Made by a program: the position numbers and the translations under genes. Shown one piece after another: positions 36,441 to 45,323 of a DNA stretch of 50,347 nt; position 1 is the stretch's first letter; each line of letters starts with the position of its first letter. The notes under the pieces are model-generated. The model searched no databases and was not told the origin of the DNA. It saw only the letters and a list, made by a program, of their open reading frames with translations. Origin of the DNA: Hyphomicrobiales bacterium. GTDB lineage: Bacteria > Pseudomonadota > Alphaproteobacteria > Rhizobiales > Beijerinckiaceae. The stretch covers positions 1 through 50,347 of the forward strand of contig UBZM01000072.1 in the NCBI GenBank assembly GCA_900470095.1, in the 5' to 3' direction.

Positions 36441-36471
36441 CGCTGCCGCCCGGGAGAACCGGGCGGCAGCG
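36441..36471. terminator. Strong hairpin between convergent oxidoreductase and sugar-binding protein genes
   Basis: CGCTGCCGCCCGG (36441-36453) pairs with CCGGGCGGCAGCG (36459-36471), a 13-base perfect stem with a 5-base GAGAA loop. It follows the oxidoreductase stop closely and precedes the minus-strand SBP stop (36492). It lacks a long T-run but suits a bidirectional terminator. Confidence 0.78.
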
Positions 36472-36491
36472 CATTTGGACCAAGGCCTTGA

Positions 36492-37781
36492 TCAGGCCTT
36501 GTAGTAGTCGTCGATCAGCTTCTGCTCGGCAGCGGCAGCCTCCTTCAGGGCCGCCAGTGGATCCTGGTTCTGAAGCAGCACCCGGTCGAGCATGTCTTGG
36601 AAGATCTGGCCCTGAGCCTCTTCCGCCACGAAATCGGTGGCATGGGCGTATTTGAGGCCAGCCAGCATCGGGCCGGAAAGCGGATCGGCCAGATTCTTGG
36701 CGCTCAGTGCGACCTCGGGCTTGGCCGGCAGCTCGCCGGTCTTCTCGAACCAGAGCTGCATCGCGTCATTGGTGGTGATGAAGGCGAGGAACTTGAGCGC
36801 TGCATCGCGCTTGGCTCCGGTCGCGCTCGACGCCAGGCCATTGACCCAATAGGAGGCGTAGTTGCTGGCAATGCCGTTATGGGTCGGTATTTCTGCGACG
36901 CCCCAATCGAAGCCACGCGCGCTCTTGAAGGTGCCGAGGCGGAACGAACCGTCGACATGCTGCGCCGCCTTGCCGGCCTTGAAGGCCGCCTGGCTCTCGG
37001 AGAGGAAGCCCGCCGCAGCGACCTTATGCTTGCGCTGCAGGTCGGTATACCAGCCGAAGGAGGCGGCCCCCGCGTCGTTGGCATAGGTCACGGTGCGGCC
37101 ATCGTCCGAGTAGGGCTTGCCGCCGAACTGACGCAGCAGGATCTCGCGCCACCAATGGTAGTCCTGCGACGGGATGCCGATGGTCGCGCCGGCCGTGGTG
37201 ATGTTGCCGCGCGAGTCGCGCTCGGTGACGGCCAGCGCGTTCTTCAGCATGTCGTCAAGCGTCACCGGCGGCTTGCCGCCAGATGCGCCCGGCTTGCTCA
37301 GCAGCGTCTTGTTGTAGAACAGGCCGAGGCTGCGGACGGCGGTCGGAAGCGCCCAATATCCCTCGTTCGTCCGCATCATCCGGACGAACTCGAAATAGTT
37401 CTTGTCGATATCGGCGACCTTGAAATGCTCGGCCGGCAGCGGCTGGATCAGCTTCGACTTGGCATATTCGCGCATCCAGCCGAAGAAGAGCTGCAGGACA
37501 TCGGGTCCCTCGCCCGCCGGCACGGCAGCCGCCGTCTTGGTCCGGTACTGGGCGTAGGGGAAGTGCGTGTGCTTGACCTTGATGCCCGGATTGGCAGCCT
37601 CGAACTGCTGGATGAGCGCATCCATCGCCTCGACGCGTTCCTTGAAGAAGTACTGCCAGTACTCGATCTGCACGGTCTGGGCACGCAGCACACTCGGCGC
37701 CGCCACAGTAAGGCCGGCGGCCGCGGCCCCGGTCGCGAAGGTGCGCCGGCTGAGGCGGAAGCCCTGGTTGTCTGTCGTCAT
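36492..37781 (-). CDS. Tat-exported family 1 sugar-binding protein of an ABC transporter
   Basis: A 429-residue solute-binding protein. The Tat signal is SRRTFATG near the N-terminus, followed by a hydrophobic stretch and a VLRAQT cleavage region; this predicts folding before export. The core (QIEYWQYFFKERVEAMDALI, FEAANPGIKVK) is the family 1 sugar-binding fold (UgpB/MalE-like). It is alone on the minus strand; the matching permeases and ATPase lie on the plus strand at 40181-44600. It is divergent from the MBL gene across 86 bases. Confidence 0.9.
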   Translation of the reverse strand: MTTDNQGFRLSRRTFATGAAAAGLTVAAPSVLRAQTVQIEYWQYFFKERVEAMDALIQQFEAANPGIKVKHTHFPYAQYRTKTAAAVPAGEGPDVLQLFFGWMREYAKSKLIQPLPAEHFKVADIDKNYFEFVRMMRTNEGYWALPTAVRSLGLFYNKTLLSKPGASGGKPPVTLDDMLKNALAVTERDSRGNITTAGATIGIPSQDYHWWREILLRQFGGKPYSDDGRTVTYANDAGAASFGWYTDLQRKHKVAAAGFLSESQAAFKAGKAAQHVDGSFRLGTFKSARGFDWGVAEIPTHNGIASNYASYWVNGLASSATGAKRDAALKFLAFITTNDAMQLWFEKTGELPAKPEVALSAKNLADPLSGPMLAGLKYAHATDFVAEEAQGQIFQDMLDRVLLQNQDPLAALKEAAAAEQKLIDDYYKA

Positions 37782-37867
37782 GGTCTACTCTCCCTTGTTG
37801 TCCCTGGTGAAGGATGGCAGGCGTGGAACAGGCGGGCGCCGGCCCGCATCTGTGACTGGAGACCGAA

Positions 37868-38734
37868 ATGCGGCGACTGGACCTCGATGGCGCAACGCTG
37901 TTTGCGCTGACCGATGCCGCGCCAACGCCGGCTGCTTCGAGCTATGCGTTTCCCGAAGCCGATTTCGCGGCGCATCCTGAATTGGCGGCGCGCTGGTTCC
38001 CCGGCGGGATGTTCCACACGCGCTTCGGCGTCTTCGCGCTGCTCTGCCGCGATGGCCGCATCCTCATGATCGATGCCGGCCTCGGCCCCGGCCCCAGTCC
38101 CTATTTCGATGGGCTCGGCGGCCGGCTGCCAGAGGAGTTCAAGGCCGCTGGGCTCGATCCGAACGCAGTCTCGCTCGTGGTCTTCAGCCATTTCCATCTC
38201 GACCATGTCGGCTGGGCACTCCACGAGACGGGCGCACCCCGCTTCAGCCAGGCGCGCTATCTCGCGCCGGCAGCTGAGATCGCGCATTGGCAGGCTCAGG
38301 GCGAGGAAGCCGCTCTGCCGCACCATGTCGCGGCCTTCTGGCGCAGCATCGCGCCCATCGTCGAGAGCCGTCGGCTCGAGGCCGCGGAGGCTGGACTGCC
38401 GATCTTCGACAGCGGCGAAATCACCGCCTCGCTCCTGCCGGCTCCCGGGCATACGGCCGGCCATCACGCAGTCCTGATAGAAGGCGCGAACCGCCCCGTC
38501 CTGATCGCCGGAGACAGCTGGCACAACCCGGCCCAGATCGCGGCTCCCGAGTGGTGCCATCGTGCCGACCGCAACCAGGATCTGGCGCGACAGAGCCGCC
38601 GCGCCCTGGCGGCGCATGCAGCCAGAACCGGGGCAATCGTCGCCGCCGGGCATTTCATCGAGTCCGAGGCCTTCGGCCGCATCGTACAGGACGCGGCGAC
38701 GGGCGCCCTCGCCTACCAACCGCTTCACCAATAG
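37868..38734 (+). CDS. MBL-fold metallohydrolase
   Basis: A 288-residue metallo-beta-lactamase-fold hydrolase. The metal site is H108, H110, D112, H113 (SHFHLDH), with the later PGHTAGHH His, the bridging Asp of IAGDSWHN and the His of AAGHFIES. Similar enzymes act on lactones, phosphodiesters or amides. Because it is set among a ROK-controlled transporter, it may act on the imported substrate; the reaction is not determined. Confidence 0.87.
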   Translation: MRRLDLDGATLFALTDAAPTPAASSYAFPEADFAAHPELAARWFPGGMFHTRFGVFALLCRDGRILMIDAGLGPGPSPYFDGLGGRLPEEFKAAGLDPNAVSLVVFSHFHLDHVGWALHETGAPRFSQARYLAPAAEIAHWQAQGEEAALPHHVAAFWRSIAPIVESRRLEAAEAGLPIFDSGEITASLLPAPGHTAGHHAVLIEGANRPVLIAGDSWHNPAQIAAPEWCHRADRNQDLARQSRRALAAHAARTGAIVAAGHFIESEAFGRIVQDAATGALAYQPLHQ

Positions 38735-38780
38735 GCTGGCCGGTTCGATCTCGATTGCGGGACAAGCCGGTACCATGGCC

Positions 38781-40040
38781 TCAGCTCCCCGCCGCCAGAT
38801 CGCGCCTGCCATTGGCCGGACGGGTCTTTCCAAGCTCCGATGCTCTCGCCGCCCGCGCCGGTTTCGGCAGTTTTGCCGCGCGCGGATGCGGCGTCAGGCC
38901 ACTGAACAAGGGCAAGGTCGCGCCGCCGAGCGCCGGCGAATTGCGGCCAGCGCGCCCGGTCAGCAAGCGCGGCTGCTGTCGGCCCTTGCGCTGGCTGACG
39001 GAGGCCGGCAGCGGCGCAATGGCCTGCATCAGCGCAGCCAGGACCCGTTCCGGCACCTGCCCACCAATCACGATGGTCTCGGGATCGAGCAGGTTCTCGA
39101 TGTTGGCGATGGCGATGCGCAAATGGCGCGCGGCCTCGGCGATCCAGCATGCGACGATCGCCTCGTGACCGTCGAAGAGACGCTCAACGGCACAATTGTC
39201 TGCATCCCCGACCCCGGCCTCACCCAGCATCCGACGCAACGCATGCAACGAAGCCCGCGCCTCCAGCGTCACAAGCCCACCCCGATCAGGGTCGTGGCCG
39301 ACAATCATGCGGCCAATCTCGCCGGCATTGCCGAAGGCGCCGGTCACCGGTTGTCCCTCGACGAAGAGGCCGCCACCGATGCCTTCTGCGAGATAGAGAT
39401 AGACGAAGCTGCGCAGATCGCGGGCAACACCATGCAGATGCTCGCCGATTGCCGCAGCCGTCGCGTCGTTACCGACAATGACGGGCAGGTTCAGCCCCGC
39501 AGAGAAGGCTTCGCGAAACGGAAGCCGCGACCAGGCCGCCATAGCAAGCGGGTCCTGCTCGCTCTCTGCGACGTCACCGAACGGGCCCGGCAAAGCGATG
39601 CCGACGCCCCAGAGCCGGGCCCGCGCGATGCGGCCTTGCTCGACCAATTCGGCAACCAGCGCAATCAGGCTCGGGAGGGCGAGATCGGGGCGCCCCGTAT
39701 CGCAATCGATGCTGCGTTCGGCCCGGACATGGGCACCGAGATCGACGAGGATGCCGGTCATGCGGCCAGGCTCGACCTGCACACCGATGGCAAAGCCGCC
39801 ATCGAGCGCCAGCGCGAGGTCGATCGGCGGCTGGCCGCGCGCCGAAGCACGGCGGCCGACGATGCTCACCAATCCTTCGCGGCACAGCTCGTCAGTCACG
39901 GTCGAGACGGTCTGGGCCGAAAGTCCTGTCGCCTCGGCGATCTCCGCACGCGAGGCTGCCCCGGAACGCCGCAACGCTTCGATCACCACGCGGCGATGAT
40001 GGCCGCGGCGATCGAACGGGGCGAGACCGGATACGCTCAT
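38781..40040 (-). CDS. ROK-family transcription regulator (of the adjacent sugar-type ABC cluster)
   Basis: A 419-residue regulator with an N-terminal winged HTH (RRVVIEALRRSGAASRAEIAEATGLSAQTVST) and a ROK sugar-binding fold (FAIGVQVEPGRMTGIL, VGNDATAAAIGEHL, EGIGGGLFVEG). The ROK zinc Cys cluster is absent. The C-terminal ~60 residues are low-complexity (Arg/Ala/Lys-rich). It is divergent from the permease operon, with the palindrome at 40123-40147 between them, and should repress that operon until its ligand appears. Confidence 0.9.
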   Translation of the reverse strand: MSVSGLAPFDRRGHHRRVVIEALRRSGAASRAEIAEATGLSAQTVSTVTDELCREGLVSIVGRRASARGQPPIDLALALDGGFAIGVQVEPGRMTGILVDLGAHVRAERSIDCDTGRPDLALPSLIALVAELVEQGRIARARLWGVGIALPGPFGDVAESEQDPLAMAAWSRLPFREAFSAGLNLPVIVGNDATAAAIGEHLHGVARDLRSFVYLYLAEGIGGGLFVEGQPVTGAFGNAGEIGRMIVGHDPDRGGLVTLEARASLHALRRMLGEAGVGDADNCAVERLFDGHEAIVACWIAEAARHLRIAIANIENLLDPETIVIGGQVPERVLAALMQAIAPLPASVSQRKGRQQPRLLTGRAGRNSPALGGATLPLFSGLTPHPRAAKLPKPARAARASELGKTRPANGRRDLAAGS

Positions 40041-40122
40041 GAGCGGCGCGAACCTTTCGATGGAAATGCAGAGCCTGTGGGCCTGACGCGAAGCAGGGCT
40101 TGCATCATGTCGCCGGCTTCGT

Positions 40123-40147
40123 ATTAAATCAACGGACTTGATTTAAT
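40123..40147. promoter_or_regulatory. Perfect palindrome, probable ROK operator
   Basis: Arms ATTAAATCAA (40123-40132) and TTGATTTAAT (40138-40147) are exact reverse complements around CGGAC. It lies between the ROK gene (starts 40040) and the permease gene (40181), 33 bases before the latter. The AT-rich arms stand out from the GC-rich surroundings. Confidence 0.75.
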
Positions 40148-40180
40148 CGAACGAGACAAAGCGGGGACGCCGGAACGGGG

Positions 40181-41086
40181 ATGCGACGAATGCGGGGCTA
40201 CGCGGGACTGACGATCGAGACGAAGCAGGCGCTCACGGCCTGGGCGTTCCTTGCCGTGCCGATCGTGTTCTTCGCCGTGATCCGATTCTATCCAGCGCTG
40301 GAATCGTTCGGCATCGCCTTCATGCAGTGGAACCTGCTCTCGAAACCGGTCTTCATCGGGTTCGACAATTTCCGGAAGATGCTGGGTGATCCGGTATTCT
40401 GGCTCGCCTTCAAGAACACGTTCATCTACCTCATGATCGGCACGCCGCTCAGCCTGCTGCTGTCCTTCGTCATTGCCTATTATCTCGACCAGGTCCGCTT
40501 CGCGCATGGCCTGATCCGGGCCTGCTATTTCATCCCGCACCTGACGACGACGGTCGCGATGGCCTGGGTCTGGCGCTGGTTCTACCAGCCGCCACCGATC
40601 GGGCTGCTCAACAACATGTTGAATTCGGTGGGCCTCGATGCCCAGCCCTTCCTGCGCTCGACGACGCAGGCGCTCTATGCGGTGCTGACACCGGCGATCT
40701 GGGCCGGGCTCGGCTTCCAGATCGTGCTGTTCATGGCGGGCTTACGCGCCATCCCGTCGAGCTATTACGAGGCGGCTCGGATCGACGGCGCGGGCAAATG
40801 GATGATCCTGCGCCAGATCACCCTGCCGCTGCTCAAGCCCACCATCGTCTTCCTGGTGGTGATCTCGTCGATCGGCTTCCTGCGCATCTTCGACACCGTC
40901 TACAACATGACCGACAACGGTGCCGGCGGACCGCTGAACAGCACCAAGCCTCTGGTCCTCTACATCTATGAGACCGCCTTCCGCTCCTATCAGATGGGCT
41001 ATGCGGCGGCGCAGACATTGGTGCTGTTCGTGATCCTTCTGACGGTCAGCCTCGTCCAACTCTGGCTGATGCGGGAGAAATCATGA
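40181..41086 (+). CDS. MalF-type sugar ABC transporter permease
   Basis: 301 residues, about six membrane helices, with the EAA loop PSSYYEAARIDGAGKWMILRQ that contacts the ATPase. The N-terminal YAGLTIETKQALTAWAFLAV and the PIVFFAVIRFYPALESF start are typical of MalF/UgpA-type components. It overlaps the following MalG-type gene by the ATGA arrangement. Confidence 0.93.
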   Translation: MRRMRGYAGLTIETKQALTAWAFLAVPIVFFAVIRFYPALESFGIAFMQWNLLSKPVFIGFDNFRKMLGDPVFWLAFKNTFIYLMIGTPLSLLLSFVIAYYLDQVRFAHGLIRACYFIPHLTTTVAMAWVWRWFYQPPPIGLLNNMLNSVGLDAQPFLRSTTQALYAVLTPAIWAGLGFQIVLFMAGLRAIPSSYYEAARIDGAGKWMILRQITLPLLKPTIVFLVVISSIGFLRIFDTVYNMTDNGAGGPLNSTKPLVLYIYETAFRSYQMGYAAAQTLVLFVILLTVSLVQLWLMREKS

Positions 41087-41949
41087 GCACGGCAACCTCC
41101 ACCGCATCCCCGATGCCGAACTGGTGGCTGGGGCTCGCTGCTCGTCCCGGCCAGATGCTCGCCTGGACGCTGCTTGCCATGGGCGCCATCGCGATGATGA
41201 TGCCGCTGGTCTATATGGTCGCAACCTCGCTGAAGCTCTCCAACGAGGTCTATGAACTCAACATCATCCCGCGCGAACCGACCTTCGAGAACTACATCTA
41301 TATCTTCAAGAACACGCGCTTCGGCCTGTGGTTCGTCAATTCACTGGTGACGAGCCTCCTGGTCACCCTGTCGGTGCTCTTCTTCGACTCGCTGATCGGC
41401 TACACGCTCGCCAAGTTCAAGTTCCGCGGCCGTGAGGTGGTGTTCATCGCCATCCTGACGACGCTGATGATCCCGACCGAGATGCTGGTCGTGCCCTGGT
41501 ATCTGATGGCCAAGAATTTCGGTTGGCTGAACAGCTATTGGGGCATCATGTTTCCCGGGCTGATGACCGGCTTCGGCGTCTTCCTGATGCGGCAGTTCTT
41601 CGCCGGAGTGCCCGACGACTATATTCATGCTGCGCGTATCGACGGGCTCGGCGAATTCGCGATCTGGTGGAAGGTGGCTATGCCGCTGGTGACACCGGCG
41701 CTGTCGGCCCTGGCGATCTTCACCTTCCTCGGCAATTGGACCGCCTTCCTCTGGCCTCTGATCGCCACCAATGACCGTGCGCTCTACACGCTGCCGGTCG
41801 GCCTTGCCTCCTTCTCCGGCGAGTTTCTGACCGATTGGGAGCTGATCATGGCCGGCGCCACCATCGCGACGCTGCCGACGCTGGTCGTCTTCGTCATCTT
41901 CCAGCGCTACATCATCCGCGGCGTCGTGCTCGCGGGCCTGAAAGGCTGA
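41083..41949 (+). CDS. MalG-type sugar ABC transporter permease
   Basis: 288 residues, MalG/UgpE-like. The EAA loop is PDDYIHAARIDGLGEFAIWWK. It has six membrane helices with a family-typical periplasmic loop (NEVYELNIIPREPTFENYIYIF). It begins 4 bases inside the preceding gene. It shares the operon with the lyase and ATPase genes that follow. Confidence 0.94.
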   Translation: MSTATSTASPMPNWWLGLAARPGQMLAWTLLAMGAIAMMMPLVYMVATSLKLSNEVYELNIIPREPTFENYIYIFKNTRFGLWFVNSLVTSLLVTLSVLFFDSLIGYTLAKFKFRGREVVFIAILTTLMIPTEMLVVPWYLMAKNFGWLNSYWGIMFPGLMTGFGVFLMRQFFAGVPDDYIHAARIDGLGEFAIWWKVAMPLVTPALSALAIFTFLGNWTAFLWPLIATNDRALYTLPVGLASFSGEFLTDWELIMAGATIATLPTLVVFVIFQRYIIRGVVLAGLKG

Positions 41950-41956
41950 TTCTCGC

Positions 41957-43486
41957 ATGAACGCGCTTACGCCCGACGCCCATTCCGGCAGCGACGACCG
42001 CTTTCCGGCGCCGGTCTATGCCCGCACCGTGCTGGCGCCGGGCTTTGCCCATAGCCAGACGCATCATCTCGCGCATCTCCTGCGCCTGCATCGTGCCCAT
42101 GGCGTCATGCTGGCCGAGCAAAACCTGCTGACCCGCACCGAAGCAGCGGCGATCTTTGGCGCTCTCGACACCGTGGAGCGTGAGCTCACCGGAGCAGAGC
42201 CCGCCGCCTATACCGGAGAGCATGAGGACCTGTTCTTCTTCATCGAGACCAAGCTCGCGGCGCTGATCGGCAAGGATGTCGCCGGGCGCCTGCATACCGG
42301 GCGCTCGCGCAACGATATCGACCACACCCTGTTCAAGCTCGCGCTGCGCGAGCGGCTCGATGCGCTCGGCCTGCAGCTGCTCGACCTGATCGCAACGCTG
42401 ATCCGGCGCTCGCGCGAGGAGGCCGGCACGCTGATCCTTGCCTATACCCACGGCCAGCCGGCCCAGCCTTCCACCTACGGCCACTATCTCGGCGCGGTCA
42501 TCGAAGTGCTGCTGCGCGACGTGACCCGGCTGATGCAGGCGCGCGAGGTCGTCGACCTCAGCACGATGGGCGCGGCTGCCATCACGACGACCGGCTTCCC
42601 GCTCAACCGTGCCCGCGTCGCAGACCTGCTCGGCTTCCCCGATTTCCTACGCAACTCCTATGGCTGCATCGCCTCGAGCGACTATACCGCCGGCGTCTAT
42701 TCGGCCCTGCGGGTGCTGGCGCTGAATCTCGGCCGTTTCGCGCAGGATCTCGCCTTCTGGACCTCGTTCGAGGTCGGGCAACTGCGCTTCTCCGACGGCT
42801 TCGTGCAGATATCCTCGATCATGCCGCAGAAGCGCAATCCGGTTCCCGTGGAGCATCTGCGCCTGATGGCCTCGCTCACCGCGGGCAAATGCGACGCGGT
42901 GCTGCTCGCCCTGCACAACACGCCTTTCACCGACATGAATGACAATGAGCACGAGGTGCACGGCCAGGGCTACGAAGCCTTCATCATGGCCGAGCGCGCA
43001 CTCAGCCTTCTCGGCGGGGTCTTCTCATCCGCCAAGGTCGACGAGACGCGGGCGCGTGCGAATATCGAGGCCTCCTACGCCACGATCACCGAGCTCGCCG
43101 ACACGCTGGTGCGCCGCGAAAAACTGCCCTTCGCCATCACGCATCATGTCGCCGCCGCGATGGCAAAGCACCTGCAGGCGACCCGGCAGACCCTCGGCAC
43201 GGTGCCCTATGCCGAGTTCGTCGCCTTGTTCCGCAAGGTCACCGACCGCGACCCGGTGTTGACCGAGGCCGAATTCCGCGAGGCCGTGACGCCCGAGTAT
43301 TTCGTCTCGGTGCGGACCCTGCCCGGCGGACCGGCCTCTGCCGCGATCGCCGAAAGCCTCTCCCTCTACGAGGCACAGGCTGCAGAGGCGCAGGAGTTGA
43401 TTGCCCGTCACGCTGCGCGGGACGCCGCAGCGGGCAAGACGCTGTCCGGCGCCATTGCCTCATTCTCCGCGCCGAAGGGACTTTGA
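41957..43486 (+). CDS. Argininosuccinate-lyase-family enzyme in a transporter operon
   Basis: A 509-residue aspartase/fumarase-superfamily lyase. Family motifs: HTGRSRND (113-120), YTHGQPAQPST (~163-173) with the catalytic His, and the signature SSIMPQKRNP (286-295) with the catalytic Ser. True ArgH is normally near argG; here the gene sits between sugar-type permeases and their ATPase, 7 bases after the permease. The superfamily removes fumarate or similar groups from N-substituted aspartates, and includes EDDS lyase. So this enzyme may act on an imported N-succinyl- or N-aspartyl-type compound. That reassignment is inferred. Confidence 0.86.
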   Translation: MNALTPDAHSGSDDRFPAPVYARTVLAPGFAHSQTHHLAHLLRLHRAHGVMLAEQNLLTRTEAAAIFGALDTVERELTGAEPAAYTGEHEDLFFFIETKLAALIGKDVAGRLHTGRSRNDIDHTLFKLALRERLDALGLQLLDLIATLIRRSREEAGTLILAYTHGQPAQPSTYGHYLGAVIEVLLRDVTRLMQAREVVDLSTMGAAAITTTGFPLNRARVADLLGFPDFLRNSYGCIASSDYTAGVYSALRVLALNLGRFAQDLAFWTSFEVGQLRFSDGFVQISSIMPQKRNPVPVEHLRLMASLTAGKCDAVLLALHNTPFTDMNDNEHEVHGQGYEAFIMAERALSLLGGVFSSAKVDETRARANIEASYATITELADTLVRREKLPFAITHHVAAAMAKHLQATRQTLGTVPYAEFVALFRKVTDRDPVLTEAEFREAVTPEYFVSVRTLPGGPASAAIAESLSLYEAQAAEAQELIARHAARDAAAGKTLSGAIASFSAPKGL

Positions 43487-43490
43487 GCCG

Positions 43491-44600
43491 ATGGCCAGCG
43501 TTTCGCTCAGCAAGGTCGTCAAGCGTTATGGCGATGTCGGCATTGTCCACGGCATCGACCTTGAGATCGCAAATGGCGAATTCATCGTCGTGGTCGGCCC
43601 TTCGGGATGTGGCAAGTCGACGACACTCAGGATGATCGCCGGGCTCGAGAGCCTCAGCGACGGCACGATCTCGATCGGCGGACGCGTCGTGAACACGCTG
43701 GAGCCCAAGGACCGGAACATCGCGATGGTGTTCCAGAACTATGCGCTCTACCCGCATATGACGGTGCACCGGAATATCGCCTTCGGCCTCTACGCCGCGA
43801 AACTGCCGAAGGCCGAGATCGACCGCAAGGTGCGCGAAGCAGCAGCTCTGCTCGGGCTGACCGACCTGCTCGAGCGCCGGCCGAATGCACTCTCCGGCGG
43901 CCAACGCCAGCGCGTCGCCATGGGCCGCGCCATCGTGCGCGATCCCACCGTCTTCCTGTTCGACGAACCGCTCTCCAATCTCGACGCCCAGCTGCGCGGC
44001 CAGATGCGCACCGAGATCAAGCGGCTGCACCAGTCGATCGGCACCACGATCGTCTATGTGACGCATGACCAGATCGAGGCGATGACACTCGCTGACAGAA
44101 TCGTGATCATGCGCGACGGACGGATCGAGCAGGTCGGCACGCCGCTCGACGTGTTTCACACCCCTGCGAGCGCCTTTGTCGCCGGCTTCATCGGCACACC
44201 GACGATGAACCTGCTCGAGGTTTCGGTGGCCCAGCAGAACGGGGCTCCCGTACTGGCACTGGAGCCCGGCGGCGCGGCGCTCATCCTCGCTCCTGACGCG
44301 GCCGCGCGCCTCGGCAATCGCAACAAGGTTCTGATCGGCCTGCGGCCCGACAATCTCACGGTCGAGCCGATCGATGCACCCGACGCCAGCACCGCGGGGC
44401 GGCAGAAGCTCGATGCCACGGTGGTCGTAGCCGAACCGCTCGGCGTCACGACGCAGGTCATCGTCAAACTGGCCGGCCGCGAAGTGGTCGGCATGGCGGA
44501 TGGCCGCTTCGTGCCCGCGGCTGGAGCCGCAGTGAAACTCGCATGCGATCTCGACCTCCTGCACCTGTTCGATGCGGAGACGCGCCTGCGCCTTCCCTAG
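43491..44600 (+). CDS. MalK/UgpC-type ABC transporter ATP-binding protein
   Basis: A 369-residue ATPase. Walker A is GPSGCGKSTT, the Q-loop lies in MVFQNYALYPHMTV, the signature is LSGGQRQRVAMG, Walker B is VFLFDEPLSNLD, and the switch His is in VTHDQIEAMT. The C-terminal ~130 residues form the regulatory OB-like domain (IGLRPDNLTVEPI) of MalK/UgpC proteins. ATG 43491 lies 4 bases after the lyase stop. With the MalF/G permeases and the Tat-exported binding protein at 36492 it would make a complete importer. Confidence 0.95.
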   Translation: MASVSLSKVVKRYGDVGIVHGIDLEIANGEFIVVVGPSGCGKSTTLRMIAGLESLSDGTISIGGRVVNTLEPKDRNIAMVFQNYALYPHMTVHRNIAFGLYAAKLPKAEIDRKVREAAALLGLTDLLERRPNALSGGQRQRVAMGRAIVRDPTVFLFDEPLSNLDAQLRGQMRTEIKRLHQSIGTTIVYVTHDQIEAMTLADRIVIMRDGRIEQVGTPLDVFHTPASAFVAGFIGTPTMNLLEVSVAQQNGAPVLALEPGGAALILAPDAAARLGNRNKVLIGLRPDNLTVEPIDAPDASTAGRQKLDATVVVAEPLGVTTQVIVKLAGREVVGMADGRFVPAAGAAVKLACDLDLLHLFDAETRLRLP

Positions 44601-44638
44601 AGCGTCGGACCGGACATCGTATCCGGCCCGATGCTCTA
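44598..44638. terminator. Imperfect hairpin over the ATPase stop codon
   Basis: TAGAGC (44598-44603, including the stop) pairs with GCTCTA (44633-44638); TCGG with CCGA and CCGGA with TCCGG lie inside, separated by single mismatches, around a short loop. It could act as a terminator; it also resembles the first part of a common alphaproteobacterial intergenic repeat. Confidence 0.55.
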
Positions 44639-44651
44639 ACCTCCTGTGTTT

Positions 44652-44696
44652 GCATCGGCTTTCCAGAAAACCGCACTCCACTTTTCGGAGCGATGC
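44652..44696. repeat. REP-like palindromic intergenic element
   Basis: Ends GCATCGG and CGATGC form an inverted pair around a core containing TTTCCAGAAAACCGC and CACTTTTCGGAG. I recognise the general form (GCATCG...CCACTTTTC...CGATGC) as a repeat found between genes in many Hyphomicrobiales genomes. It lies between the ATPase gene and the convergent small gene. Confidence 0.6.
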
Positions 44697-44705
44697 CAAG
44701 CAAGG

Positions 44706-45281
44706 TCAGGACGTGACCACGCCGCGTTCGAGTTGCGGGAGGAGATCCCAGATCCGGCGGTTCAGCGCATAAAGATTCTGCGTCGCCGCCGCGATCTCGT
44801 CGAGTCGTGCCTGGTCGACGGGGCGGCGGGTACCGAAACGCAACCTGCCCCGAGCCTCCTCCAGTTTCATGCTCTGTGTGTGTGTGATCGCCCCGCTCGC
44901 GTCGACGACGAAGGTGGCGTGGTTGAGATCATTGCGCAGTCGCGTTGCCGCTGAGAAGGCCTCGACAACCGTGTCGAGCTCGACACGCAGCGCCTTGTCC
45001 GTGATCCGGATCTTGGCGAGGCGCTGCGCCAGGTCGAGGCGCGCCCGCGTCGTATTGAGCGTGGAAAAGACGATCGCTGCGGCCGCCTCGTCGGTGTCCA
45101 GCAGCAGCATCAGCACATAGATGAACATGCTCTCATTGTTGGACCAGGCGAAATTGAGATCGCCTATCAGCGACAGAAAGGCTACCCTCTGCTCGCCTGA
45201 GCGTTGCGCGGCCTGTTCCAGCGCAGTGAAATCGGGACGGGGCGGCAGCGTGGATGGCCCGCTTCGGTTATGCCTAGGCAT
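44706..45281 (-). CDS. Small helical protein with HEPN-like Arg-x4-His motif
   Basis: 191 residues from ATG 45281 (the frame is open far upstream, but this start has a plausible ribosome-binding site and leaves 42 bases to the divergent gene). It is mostly alpha-helical. RLRNDLNHATF (R116, H121) matches the Rx4H motif of HEPN domains, several of which are ribonucleases in toxin or defence systems. ESMFIYVLMLLLDTDEAAAA before it fits the HEPN helix order. No antitoxin-like partner such as MNT is visible. Function unknown; HEPN is inferred from motif and pattern. Confidence 0.65.
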   Translation of the reverse strand: MPRHNRSGPSTLPPRPDFTALEQAAQRSGEQRVAFLSLIGDLNFAWSNNESMFIYVLMLLLDTDEAAAAIVFSTLNTTRARLDLAQRLAKIRITDKALRVELDTVVEAFSAATRLRNDLNHATFVVDASGAITHTQSMKLEEARGRLRFGTRRPVDQARLDEIAAATQNLYALNRRIWDLLPQLERGVVTS

Positions 45282-45323
45282 ATCGTCCACCGCTCCTGAA
45301 GGCTCCGACACGGCAGAGCCAGC

